23,642 bases of DNA, taken from the NCBI GenBank assembly GCA_905250885.1, contig CAJNOQ010002576.1, forward strand, positions 1 to 23,642. The letters run 5' to 3'. The position numbers and the translations under genes were made by a program. Below are positions 1 through 11,800 of this stretch, in pieces. This DNA is from Didymodactylos carnosus (Eukaryota > Rotifera > Eurotatoria > Philodinida > Philodinidae). The notes beneath the pieces are model-generated. The model ran no database searches. It had not been told where the DNA came from and was given only the letters and a program-made list of their open reading frames with translations. Numbering within the stretch: position 1 is the first letter of the stretch; each line of letters starts with the position of its first letter.

Positions 1-247
1 CGTGACAACAAAATCAGTTCTTATGCTCTCCACGTCGTCATGAGTGCTTATGTCTGAATCATGAGTTTTGTGAAAAATGTCTAAGTATGCAAAATGGTGT
101 GAAAGTCGCTGTAATTTTTGTAGATTTTGTAGAACTATTGAATAATAGACCTTTGTACACTGCACTCTTGCACAATTGCACGTTCCAACGCACGTGTCAA
201 AATTGTATCTCAGTTGAAAAATTCACGAAGTCCATATTTCATCAAAT

Positions 248-305
248 GTATCTCAATTGAGAAACAAATGTTTTCGCAGAAATAATGGTTTCTCAACTGA
301 GATAC
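248..305. repeat. Short inverted repeat with GTATCTCARTTGA motif
   Basis: Arms 248-265 and 288-305 match at nearly every base around a 22-base loop. The 13-base core GTATCTCARTTGA also occurs directly at 205-217 and 324-336, giving four copies in 132 bases, three in one orientation and one in the other. Confidence 0.7.
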
Positions 306-1468
306 TTGATTAAAATATGAATTGTATCTCAGTTGAGTCCAAACCCGAAAAAGACCTTCGAAATAGTATTATAGATTCGCACACGAAATATAACTACGAA
401 CATAATATCATAGATTTACTTTTTTTAACATTTTCTTTTTTTAGAATAATGTATTTATTACTTAAGTGTTTTTAAAAAAAACTCTTTTGTTTTCTTAAAA
501 AGCAGTTTAATAATACATCATTCGTTGTACTTTTTGACGTGATGAGTTCAAATATGTCCTTATTTTTTATATCGAATTCAAATGAGTAGAAAGAAACACA
601 AAATAAGTCAGTTTTTATCCATCATGTATTCGAAATAATTGACACACGATTCTCGCAAATCACCTTCACTTCTGTAAGATAGTTTTATAGTCAAGATGTA
701 GGAGAGGCTTTTTTTATAAGATATCGTATTGTGGCCTGAATTATTAAAATAGAGAACGTTTGTATTTTACTGACATCTTGTATTTTGTACAATTAATCAA
801 GGGTACTATCAAGAAATTATTAATAATGCAACCGATAAAATTGAATTGTGCATAAAATAAGATTAAAATAAACCTTAATTCTTTAACCATGTTTTGTCTG
901 AAAAGATTTTTTACTAACTTTATGTCAAAATATGCGACAGACAAAATAAAATTGAAAACTTTCAGTAAATCACAATCGCATAGATAAAAGTGCTGCTTTA
1001 ACTCAAACGAGTCTTGATTAACAATGTGTATTTAAATCAGTTTATTACTTTAATAGTTGAACAATCGAAAATTGTTATACAAATTTCCATCATTGTCTAT
1101 GATTGTATGATTGATTTATGATTATACGTAATACATCTATCATTTTATGAATAAATTCATTGTTTTCATAGTGTTAATAAACGAAAATTTGATAAGTGTT
1201 CGAATAATATCTCTTTCTTTCCCGATTGTATTTATCAATATCATTCTTTTAATTATTATATCCTTTGATCTGTAAGTCCATATCGAAATAAATTTTATAT
1301 CAACTTAAAACTTATCAGTTGTAGATTTCAAATTAATAATCAACCATTGATTATAAAAAAAATTTTCGGACATTCAAATCAATACACAAGAGCACATCAT
1401 TAAAAAAACGTTTCAATAAAGTCACATTTTATTTTAAATTGTTTTTATATTGTATACTAGGTGTCATT
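306..1468. other. Gene-free stretch, left flank
   Basis: Strongly AT-rich, short random open frames only, no repeats beyond those listed. Nothing supported. Confidence 0.6.
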
Positions 1469-1812
1469 ATTGGATGGTTCAGAAATAATGACATACACAC
1501 TTTTATTTTTAGATTTCTTCATAGATATTCATCGAATAAAAACTTGCACATAAACTCATTCGATTAAGAATTTAATTCTCTATTTAAAATCGTATTAATT
1601 TTTCCTAAACGATGGAAAGTTCGGGTATCATCAAAGAATGGATCCAAATCTTCTTATATTCATCTTTTTTAATTTTTCACTTTTACCCAAAATTTTAATC
1701 TAAAAATTTTAAAGTATCATCAAAAGATGTAGAATTTTACAAGAAACTTTTGATGTACTCGAAGTTTAACGAAGGTAACTTGTGTGTCATTATTTCTGGA
1801 TCATCCGATTGA
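1469..1812. mobile_element. MITE-like element, about 345 bases
   Basis: Inverted ends of about 30 bases: 1469-1498 (GGATGGTTCAGAAATAATG core) and 1812-1782 on the other strand (GGATGATCCAGAAATAATG core), differing at few positions. The interior is AT-rich without an ORF. Target duplications are not clear. Confidence 0.65.
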
Positions 1813-2834
1813 TTAATGTTTTCTGAGTAAATTTTTTATTCCCAAATCTTCAGGTTTAGCCATGGTAAGAAAAGAGTTAACTAAAACTTTTAACAACATC
1901 TTTTCATTAAGATAAAAATGTGACACGTTTATAATATTGGCCTGGCTTCGTACTGAGGTTTTTCTAAAAAAGAGAAATTAAGGAGAAATCGCAAAATCTT
2001 GAAAGGCGACACGCTACCAAAAAAGGAGGATGTAAATTTTAAGTTAAAAATACTAATTTAACACAATAGATAAGCGCATCAGAATTTGATCATATTTTGA
2101 CACAAAGGGAGTATTCCTATAGCTTTTGAAAAATTTTATTTTACAAAATTGAACGGAAGAAAAGAAAATACCAGATGCGTGTTAACGAGAATGAATAGAT
2201 TCATCTGAATTCGAAATGTGTAAGATATTTATGTACGATGAATAGGAAGAGAGAGAGAAAAAGAAAAATATCCATTAAAAGAAATATTGATGACACGATA
2301 GTAGAAATATGGCTGGGATCAAGGGTTTTCAGTCCTGATTCTGGTCCTGAAAATTTTCTAAAAACTTCATATTAAAATATAGAAAATAGGAAAAAGGTAA
2401 ATTTTTAGCTGCTTTTACGAATTGTCTTATATACCATTCGATAACTCTAAGTCTCAGCTTTATGCTTTGTTGATAGAGATTTTTATCTAAAATTTTTCTA
2501 TCAAAAGATAGAAGGCAGGTTTTTAAGTTTGATCTGCTTTTTTCGCTCAATAAGTGTTCGTACGATCACTTTTTCACTTCTATTTGGATATTTATCGAAC
2601 AGATAGAATTTTTGTTTATATACCATTTGTAAGAGCAAAGTCTGGACTACACAATGAAAAAAAGAAATTATCAAAATTAATTGTAGCTACTGGATAAAAA
2701 TTGTGTTTTTAACTAATTAGTCAAGTTTTACATTAAAAATTGTTTGGTCTACCTAAAACTCATCAAAAATAACTTTAAGTATACCAGTGGATAGCGCTTG
2801 AAAAACTGCATGTATCTGTAATACGTATAGTGTA
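1813..2834. other. Gene-free stretch between two inverted-repeat elements
   Basis: AT-rich; the longest open frame (minus strand, 2550-2329) looks random. Nothing supported. Confidence 0.6.
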
Positions 2835-3702
2835 GGAACAATGTTGCACACGGATTCTTCCGCACGGGTACATTATGCACGAGGAATGTTTCACACCGGA
2901 CTCTTGTGCATCAGATTGTTACGCACGGACGCTTGCGCACGTATCGCATAATGAGACAGAAAATCAAAGTGATGGTGTTCTGTAATCAGAGCGTTTTTTT
3001 GTTAATCTAAAATTTTTAAAGAACATAATTAATTATTGTGAATAAACTAACTGAACGATGATGTTGCGTAAACAATATAGTACTAAAAAATATAGCTCAG
3101 TGCAATATAGTGCTACACTACTATACGATTTCGAAATTTTCTGTACTATGACTTCTCAACATGAAATGGCTATAACTACGAAAGGTCGGCCACTGATGGT
3201 TGATGACGGTTATTCATATGTAAAAGATCGTCAAACAAATATAAAAACGTACTAGCGCTGTGAGAACCATTCATTGACAAATTATATGATGAGGAAGATT
3301 CAGCCATTCGTACAAAAATTTTACATACCAACACTGGAGAATCAATACAAAAAACAAAGAAATATCAACATTTAGATAAATGTTTGTTAAATCCACATAC
3401 AGATATAATTGATCAAATCAATAATCTAGCTCATAATATTTCTCTTAAATAAACGTCACCATCGTTTAGTTAGTTTATTCACAATAATTAATTATGTTCT
3501 TTAAAAACTTTAGATTAACAAAAAATGCTCTGATTACAAAACATCATCACTTTGATTTTCTGTCTCATTATGTGATGTGATACTTGCGCAAGCGTCCGTG
3601 CGTAACAACCTGGTGCACAAGATTCCGGTGCGGAACATTCCTCCTGCGTAAGGTATCCGTGCGCAAGAATCTGTGCGCAACATTGTTCGTGTGCATCGTT
3701 CC
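2835..3702. mobile_element. Long-TIR DNA transposon remnant carrying a FLYWCH ORF
   Basis: 868 bases with very long inverted ends: about 2835-3063 and 3457-3702, closely matching along their length, including a block of about 80 bases around CAGAAAATCAAAGTGATG and the inner TTGTGAATAAACTAACT segment. The outer 110 bases of each arm consist of about seven 14-16-base subterminal repeats with a GCGCACGG-like core. The interior is almost entirely a broken FLYWCH zinc-finger gene. Long arms plus FLYWCH fit a Mutator-like (MULE) element, but no transposase and no clear 9-base target duplication are visible. Confidence 0.75.
3148..3452 (+). pseudogene. Broken FLYWCH zinc-finger ORF inside the long-TIR element
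   Basis: Starting at Met 3148, the reading matches the FLYWCH pattern: TTKGRPLMVDDGYSYVKD, then TY followed by a TAG (3253-3255) exactly where the family has Trp in YWRC, then RCEN. One frameshift near 3280 leads to RTKILHTNTGE, YQHLDKCLLNPHTD and a stop at 3450-3452. FLYWCH domains bind DNA and often accompany transposases. With a stop and a frameshift it is not expected to make a full domain. Recognition is by motif only. Confidence 0.65.
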
Positions 3703-5426
3703 GGAACCCTATATAAATGTTTCCTAATAAGAACCCGAGTTACATTGTAACAATCGCCACAAGAATGGACGATACTGTGAGAAAGATCATACGCAATGTA
3801 TGGTGACTAAGCTTTTAGAAGGCTCGTTTTTTAAACGCTGTTCTAAAACCAGGCAACTTTGTCCATTGTTTACCAAAAAGGAGAAAAAAAAGGAGATAAT
3901 GGGTAAAAGGAGAAAATTTTATTTAGGAGGACAAGTACGATGCAAGGATACTGTCGCCAATAGTTGCTCATATTTTTTTCCAAAATGGGATCTTCAAAAA
4001 GGAAGAGAAGTATTGAATTAATTCTTTTTTCCGTTAGATTAGACAGCTCTTCAACTTCCATTTTCATCTATAATAAAAGGACTTTTCGTTTTGTTTTGAG
4101 TTCAGAGGAGATAAAATACTGAATGCCGTTTCTTATTTCCAGCCATTTTGTGACAGCTATCGTGCTCTTATGAGAATAGTAGGATAAGTTTTTATACAGT
4201 CAAATCAATGTAAAAGGTTGATGTATTAGAAGGAAGATCCAGAGATCAGTGCATCAGAAATTAACCTGAAAAAGTTTTTGAGTTCAGATTACTCTATAGA
4301 TACAACAAGCCTTTGTTTTCGCTTTTCCCTAATACATTAAGAAAATACTTTTCAAACGAGTTTAAACTTCAACTCCTCTACTCTTTCGGAATAATAGATA
4401 AAAAATTTCACAAAACGCAGTAAAAAAACTTACACAATAATTGAAAGCAATGGATAATCGAATAACTCATGATGTTTCAAAATTTATATTTATGTGATAC
4501 AGCAAACAAGAGACAAAAAGGCAGATACATAACATAAATCTAAAGATTTTGGCAAACATTAAAAAAATTAACAGCAAAAAAGAGCATAAAAATCAACATA
4601 AAAAAAACGTTTTCGCACGGACATAATATATCTTTCATGTTTGATGCACCCGTATAGAAAATTTTTTCTCACATCAATTTTAGTATAAACATAATTTACC
4701 ACTTTTATCCAAATAAAAAAAAAAAATTCAGGAAATAAATTTACACATTGAAGGTAAATATATAGCTAGCTCAACTGAAGTTTTAAATTTTATTAATAAC
4801 TTACTAAATCCAAAATTCTTTTGAATCAATTATTCGTGAGAAAAAAAAGACGAACAAACAAAAACAATAGCGATTTTTTTTTTTGTTTAGACGATTTAAA
4901 AACAAAAGTCAATTAGATTAAGTTAGTAGTAAGAAAAAATATGATAGTGAGATCCTATGAAAAGTGAAATAAAGTAAAGATAAGCTAAACCAAATTCAAA
5001 TTTGGATATAGCTATCTTCGATAAACATTTGAAAATATCTTTAAGTAAATTCTAATAGTATAATTCGACTGCTGTTATTAATTGACAATAAAGGAGAAAA
5101 TAAGTTCGATTATCCTTACTCAGCATAGTCTGTTGTCAAATGCAGAAATATTTCTTTTGAAAAATGTTTTGACCCATATAAATTTAACTTTAAATCTGAG
5201 ATTATGCTTAAAGCAGCGGACAAAAAAATTGCCAAAATGAGTCAATCACTCGTTTGGATAATATTTGAACTTTTTAAAATAAACCCATCTTAAAACGATG
5301 GCTTTGAATGTCTATACATTTTTCCATGAAATAATCTAATGAAACGAAGACCTGTTTCTCTCTTAAGAGGGTTGAACCTATGTACCCTTGCATACTATCA
5401 AAAGCTTACTGATGATGTAAAACAAG
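3703..5426. other. Gene-free stretch downstream of the corepressor gene
   Basis: AT-rich sequence with several A or T runs (for example near 4720 and 4873). The short open frames here show no recognisable motif, codon pattern or splice framework. Nothing supported. Confidence 0.6.
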
Positions 5427-5829
5427 TTTAATTGAGTTAATCAAGACAACAACAAAAATTACATTTGGTTTTCAGATTTCAAAATTAAATACAATTTCAA
5501 ACACACACGCACGCATTAACAAAACAACGAAAAAGAAATTTTCAATAACAAGAGGAAATATACAAAGATATTTTTTACAAAAAAAGAAAAAATTTTGTTC
5601 ACTGTTATATAATGTAGAAAGAAAAAAGAAATGAATAAAACAAAAATGGCAAGAAAGAGATACTTTTCATCTCGAACAGAAGTTGAGGACAACAAAAATA
5701 AGGATAGAAAGAAGAGGTGACGTAAAAGAGCGAGAAAGATACCGGATGTTGAGCAAATAGAGGAAAATAACGACATTGAATACTTTTTGAAATCGAAGCA
5801 TTTCATAATAAACCGAGTTATAATCACGA
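5427..5829 (-). other. Probable 3' UTR of the corepressor gene
   Basis: Follows the TAA stop at 5832-5830. No coding continuation in frame. A possible ATTAAA polyadenylation signal on the minus strand lies at 5432-5427, and an AATAAA lies much further down near 4787-4792. Which is used cannot be told from sequence alone. Confidence 0.5.
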
Positions 5830-8800
5830 TTAGGTTGTCCCGTCCGTTCCTGTTTGTAAATGGGCATTACCATCAGTGATATTTTCGAATTGTTGTTCGC
5901 TAGCAGTGGTGGATGGCTGAGTGGACTGACTTTCGCTTGTTTGCTGTTGCTGTTGTAATTGTTGCTGTTCATGTTCGTATTCAACTACTAAACGTTTTTT
6001 TAATGCGAACGAAGAAGACGGAGTGGATGGCGACGGACTTGAGCCTGTTGCGCTTGAGAATCCTGCCGATGCAGGACTTTTACGAGGAGAAATAATTTGT
6101 TCATGTTCATGAGAAGGAGATGGTGACGAAAATGTTTTGCTTGTTTGTGATTTTAATAATGCATCACTACGATTTGAAGAGGACGGAGATTGTTGAGACT
6201 AAACAAAAAGATGAGACCAAACAATTGACATCAATATACATGCAAGCTAGTTTGAATCAATGTAATCAACACAAAATGGAATCATTAATCTCTTACCGAA
6301 AAATGGTGTGGTTGAGCGCGATGAGCGTGTGCTGTAGGTGTTAGATTTTGTTTCCTTGATGTTTTGGTTTTCGGTGATTTTTGACTTGTGTCATGATGCA
6401 TCAGTGGCGATCTGATCATGTGATGTGGATCATGGCGAGACATTTGTTGCGGAGACATTGAATCTGGATGATTGTAGTTATGATATTGTTTGTTACTATC
6501 AGAGATATTCAACAGGCGCTCAGTTGGTGAAGACCTCACGGAATCTGTCGATATTTCAGGTGTAAAACGGAAACCACACGATTGAACTGATCCAGCATTA
6601 TTGTTTTGAGACGTTTTTGGAAAACAATTTGAATTATTACGTGGATTTAATAAATTATTTGAACTATTTGGTGACTTATTGAGAGAAAAATGCGATGATC
6701 GTTGATGGTGCTGAGAAGCGGCGTATGCATTGACATTCAAAGAAGACGAACTTGTTCTACTACTAGGTGACGATGACGACTGTTTTAGTAAAATGGGACT
6801 GCCTTGTGTTATGGATCCTCCACGATTGGATGTTGAACCACCACGTTGTGCTGCAGTCGATGATGAACCAAATTGACTATGCAGTGATGGGAATGTATTC
6901 GATCCAGATTGTTGGGTTGTTGATGGATATTGGTGATGTAGATAATGCGCTTGCTGTTGCTGCTGCTGTTGTTGTTGTTGATGGTGATGCTGAGAAATTG
7001 ATTGCCAACTTCTTTCGTGTGTAGTTGAGGGTTGCATGTGATTTGTTTGTGCTCTAGATGAATTAGGAGGTTGTAACGTGAATGGATCGCGTACAGTAGA
7101 CGATGACTCGGTACTGTTCGTTGAAGGGTATACTGATGACTGATGATAATTTGAAGAGGATAATTGCTGTCGTTGCTGTTGTTCAGTAAGATGTTGGTTT
7201 TGGTCATCACGACTTGCGTCGGACAATTTTGACGAAGTACTAAAAAATAGCTCTTCCCCATAAATGTTCCGTGACAACGAAAAAGCTACGTTTTGAATTG
7301 TATGACATAAGACCAGTCCTAGCTTTTGTGGAACTCCTCCGAATAGTTTTCGAAGGAACGAGAAGTGTAAGTTATATACTCAGAACCTTGGCGTTTTTGC
7401 TGTTTTTTTACCGCATCGCCTCTGTAGTTATGATTTTAATTAAATAAATAATGGCATTGGTTATGATCGTAAGTTTGCCTAGTGAAGCCCAGTTATAACC
7501 TTAGAGCCCCTAAGTATAATCTTAAAATCGTTCTCGGTATGTATTAATGATCTTTAAATTATTCAGGACTTTATTTACAATCTTACAGGTCCGGTTATGA
7601 TCTTAAAACCGTACAAGATTTACAGTTATGATCTTAAAACTACTACGGACCTCATAGTTATTATCTCTTGTGAAACTCCTCTCCTAAACTCCAACATAGA
7701 AAGGAGTTGAAGTTTATACTCAAATCTGCAGAGATTTTTGTCGACTTTTGACCACCCTTCTCCCGCCTAGTATTGTTCTTAAATATGTTGCTATGGCACA
7801 TCTTACACTCGTTGCTGTGGCACTAGCTTTTGTCTTAAAATGGACTAGTACCGATCATAAATTGATTGCTATGGTAATAGTAATGATCTTAAAAACGTTA
7901 TTTTGGTACTAGTATGGACCTTAAGATGACTGCTATGCCATTGTACTGATCTTAAAATCTGTTCATACGGCTTATGTGTTAATTGAATATCCGCCAATAG
8001 TTCTTTTTCTTACAAAAATAATCTGTTAACTGTGTTCTTACTAATACCCTGATATCAGGAGTTTCACATTTTACCCTCTAAAAGGGGCTGTGCTGCCAAG
8101 ATTTTTGCTTAGGGATTATACCCATGTCATCGATTTTTATTGAAAACTGACGGTTAACCGAAATGAACGTCGGCTACCGTTGGTCCAGCAGCAAAAAACC
8201 GTCAGTTATTGGTTGATCTGTGTTTTTTTATCGGAGCGCATTCACCACTTTTAATCACTAATTACAAAAACGAACTCAAGAACTAATAGTCGGAAGGAGT
8301 TCCACATTATAGCCTCAAACGGGCTGCTTCAACAAGATTTTTTGCATGATCCATGAAGTTTCTGTCCATCATCGCCATAAATATAACAGTTCTAATCAAA
8401 CTTACCGCATTTTTTTCGGGGCTGGTTGTTGACTAGATGTCGGCCGTTGTGGGTTAACTGTGGATGAGAAGGATGAGGTGCGATTTCCACTTGGATTACG
8501 AAAGACACTGGGTGCTCCTAAAGAAAACAGCAATAACATTATTTTTATATGCGTTTTTTGATTGTTAAATAACTAGACGAAAGAACAAACCATCACGCTG
8601 AAGAGGTGGACATTCAGCTGCTAATTCATCACGTATCAAATATTCGAATTCAGTATATGGTTTTGAACTTGTTGACGGCGATAACGGTCGTTTATTTGAG
8701 CCTTGTTCTTAAAATACAAAGAAAAGAATATTGAAATTACGCTCCAGACTAAAGATAATGCAGATACCTGTTCCTGTTAATTGTGCTTTTCCATCAGGAC

Positions 8801-11800
8801 CATAACTTCCTTGACCTTTTAACATGCTCATTGTAATTGAACCACGTGAACGACCTTTAACGAAATTAATTTTTAGCGAAAAGTTCTGTTTGTGACACAA
8901 GGTAGATATCACCTGCACGTGTACCACTGTTCGTTCGCTCTAAATTTGCATTTTGTGCAGCCTGAACTTTCGCTGCATCTGAATTGCTCTTCAATAATTG
9001 TTCACTGATTACTATTGTAAATAGAAAATAGATCAGTGAAGACAAAAGTTAATAAGAGTAATAACAATTGAGTTACCTTGATATTCAGGTTTTAATTTGC
9101 ATTTTTTAGTCAGATCACCAACTAACATTTTTGCTATCGAACCATTTCTTCGACGTTCACTTGGCCCGGTATCATTTGTGGAAGTTGTTAACATTGTATT
9201 AACAGAGGATGTAATCGGCACTGTCGTAGTTGATGGTGGAGTAGTTTTTATTGATTCATGTTTATTTGCTAGAGAAACAAAAGAAAACCGTTTCATACAT
9301 CTTTCCCTAGAGAGACCTAGAAGAACATTCTTACATTGTTGAAAGCTTGACTGTCTATGGCGTTTTTGCTGTGAGGATTGAGGAGAGTGATAAAGATTTG
9401 TTGGATGTTGTTGTTGTTGTTGCTGTTGTTGAGAATCTTGTTGATCTCTATCATTCTTTAAAAATGGTAAAGCAATGAGAGAGTAGTATAAATATTGGGA
9501 AGATAAGTCAGAAACTTACTTCTGAAGACTGATCATTTGAGTCATCATCAATTGTAATTAACTTTAAAGAGAGAATGTAAAATTTCCCCAAAAAAAGCTG
9601 ATAAGCAAAACTTAGAATCTTACTTGATGTGCTTTTGCATTACGCAAAATACATGCTAAACGGCTATTTGATTGGTTGCCAGCTATCGATGAGAAATTTT
9701 CTTGTACTGGTGAAACAGTCTCACGTAATATTTTGGGATCTTGATCTAAAAAGATGTTTTATACAAAAATATATACTATTTTCTATTTGTATCCACTTTA
9801 GCCTCTAAGCCCTAACTACTAAGAGAAATTTGAAGCCAGAAAGTGACTGAAAATCTAGATAGAAGTAAATAAAAATTAAGTATTAAAATAACGCACTATT
9901 GAAAAATAGAGTAGCATTTTTTTCCATAAATTGTTGAATTGTAATTGAATTCTGACTATCGTTTGATGTCAAAGGAACAGTTTTACTATCATAAGCATAG
10001 GACGTTGGATGATGTGATGAATGATGAGGTCGTTGTGATTGATGATAAACAGCTGACGGTGATGAATGATGTCCAGGATATTGTAAACTGTACACGGATG
10101 GAGAAGGAGATTGTACTGTAGCTGATCCATAAGAGGCTTGTTGCGGCGATACTTGTTGTGATTGCGCATGAGAATGATGGTGATGAGAATGAGAATGTGG
10201 ATGAGCCGGTTGTGGCTTATGAAGACCCGCACGAATGTACGGCGAAGATGAATCGCAATGTTCAGTTATTGGCATTATATTTCCTTTCTTATAAACCTCT
10301 GTGGGCGATGAATCGCGTATTGTGCTCGCTTTCTACAAGAAAAAACACAACATATTGTTTCACGATGTTCTATTCTGTTTATTAATAATGAAATTACTTA
10401 CAATAACGTTTTGATATTGAGGTTGTGGTTCAACACGAAGAAAATGTGCTGAAGAACTTTCGGTTGATCGTGAATTACCTGAACGATAAGACTGCTGTTG
10501 TGATGAATGTAAATATTCATCTGGTGATCTATCATATGAAAGAAACAAACATAATTTTTGATGAAAATTTAATTTTTTTGTTAGTGATTCGCACGAGCAA
10601 TCATGTCTCACTTGGATGGAAAAAAGCCTCATCTTTTATTTAGATACTACTAGAACGAACAAAAAAAATCTTTATGGGACAAAGTGACATTGGTAGGTAT
10701 TAAACAGAAAAGAGTTAAAAAGAAGAAACAAAAAATGCTAACTAGAAAAAAAGAATTAAAAAAAGCGGTAGAGAAAGTTATACTATTTGAGATACGTTAG
10801 AGTAATAAAGTAGACAGATGTTTTCAATTTTCTTTCAATTGAAGATAAAATCGAAATAAATCACAGCGGGGTCATCAGAACCCAAACTAGTGAAAAGACG
10901 AAATAAGAAGTAGAAACAAAATAATCTCATCTATATCGATGCTTTTACCTAAGCAAAGAACGAATAAAAAATCAACTCAACCCTGATCCGACCTAGAATA
11001 TGCTCAAAATCTACCGGTTTCATTTGGATACTACCTGAACAAATCGATTAGATTTTACCGCTTCACTTTATATTCCACTGAATGACAATAGGGTGTATTA
11101 TCAATATGAACTGATTGTATTCACTCATTATTTATCTGGCAGACCAGCAAGACATATCTTTAAAGCACTCGTTTTCGTCTGGGGTCCGCACGGACCCCAG
11201 GTGGACGAATCAGGGTTAAATCTAGTTATACACAGAATCAGATCATTGAGAAATTTCGCATAAAAACATCCCATAGCTTTTAATTAGTGGACATATAGCG
11301 TGTAAAAATATACATACAGAAAGAATAGAGTAGATTACATCTTGTTAGGGATTTCGATAGACTGTCTTTTCTAGACAGGACTTTCAACTTCTTAAATGAG
11401 AAATATTATTTTTTTTATTCAGATAATACTCAATATAAAGTACAAATAATTTTTTTTATAACGGTGGTCATTTTAAAGTAAACGGTGAAAGTGATACTTA
11501 CATCGGAAATAAATAGACATCAGCCTACCCGTACTTTGAAAAAAGACTAGTCTGTAGTACAACAGCTAAGACTATTTAATGTTACCTGCTATTTTGTTCT
11601 GATCTATTTGACCGCTGGGATAATTCGTTTAATTTTGGTAGAGGATTTTCTACATTAGTATAGAGATGTTGTCTGGCATCATTCCCCGGACTGCTTTTGA
11701 CTTGGCTCAAATTTTGTTGATGGCGTGTATAGTCGCCGTATCGGATATACTCTATTAACAAATCAAAATGATAGTAAACATAAACTTCATATAAAATAAA

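Larger units (their letters stand above)
7240..8405 (-). other. Intron 28 (1166 bases), the longest in the gene
   Basis: Lies between exons 28 and 29. It has no conserved open segment but holds two repeat families: a degenerate ATCTTAAAA minisatellite and a GGAGTTYCACAT motif present in both orientations. Repeat invasion probably explains its length. Confidence 0.7.

Noticed and set aside
3800..4021. Lys-rich plus-strand ORF of 73 codons
   Set aside because: Composition follows the A-rich DNA, with no motif, splice support or domain.
5667..5984. Minus-strand ORF overlapping the gene end, possible alternative C-terminus
   Set aside because: It is in a different frame from exon 30 and looks random after 5830; exon 30 enters in phase from exon 29 and stops at 5830.
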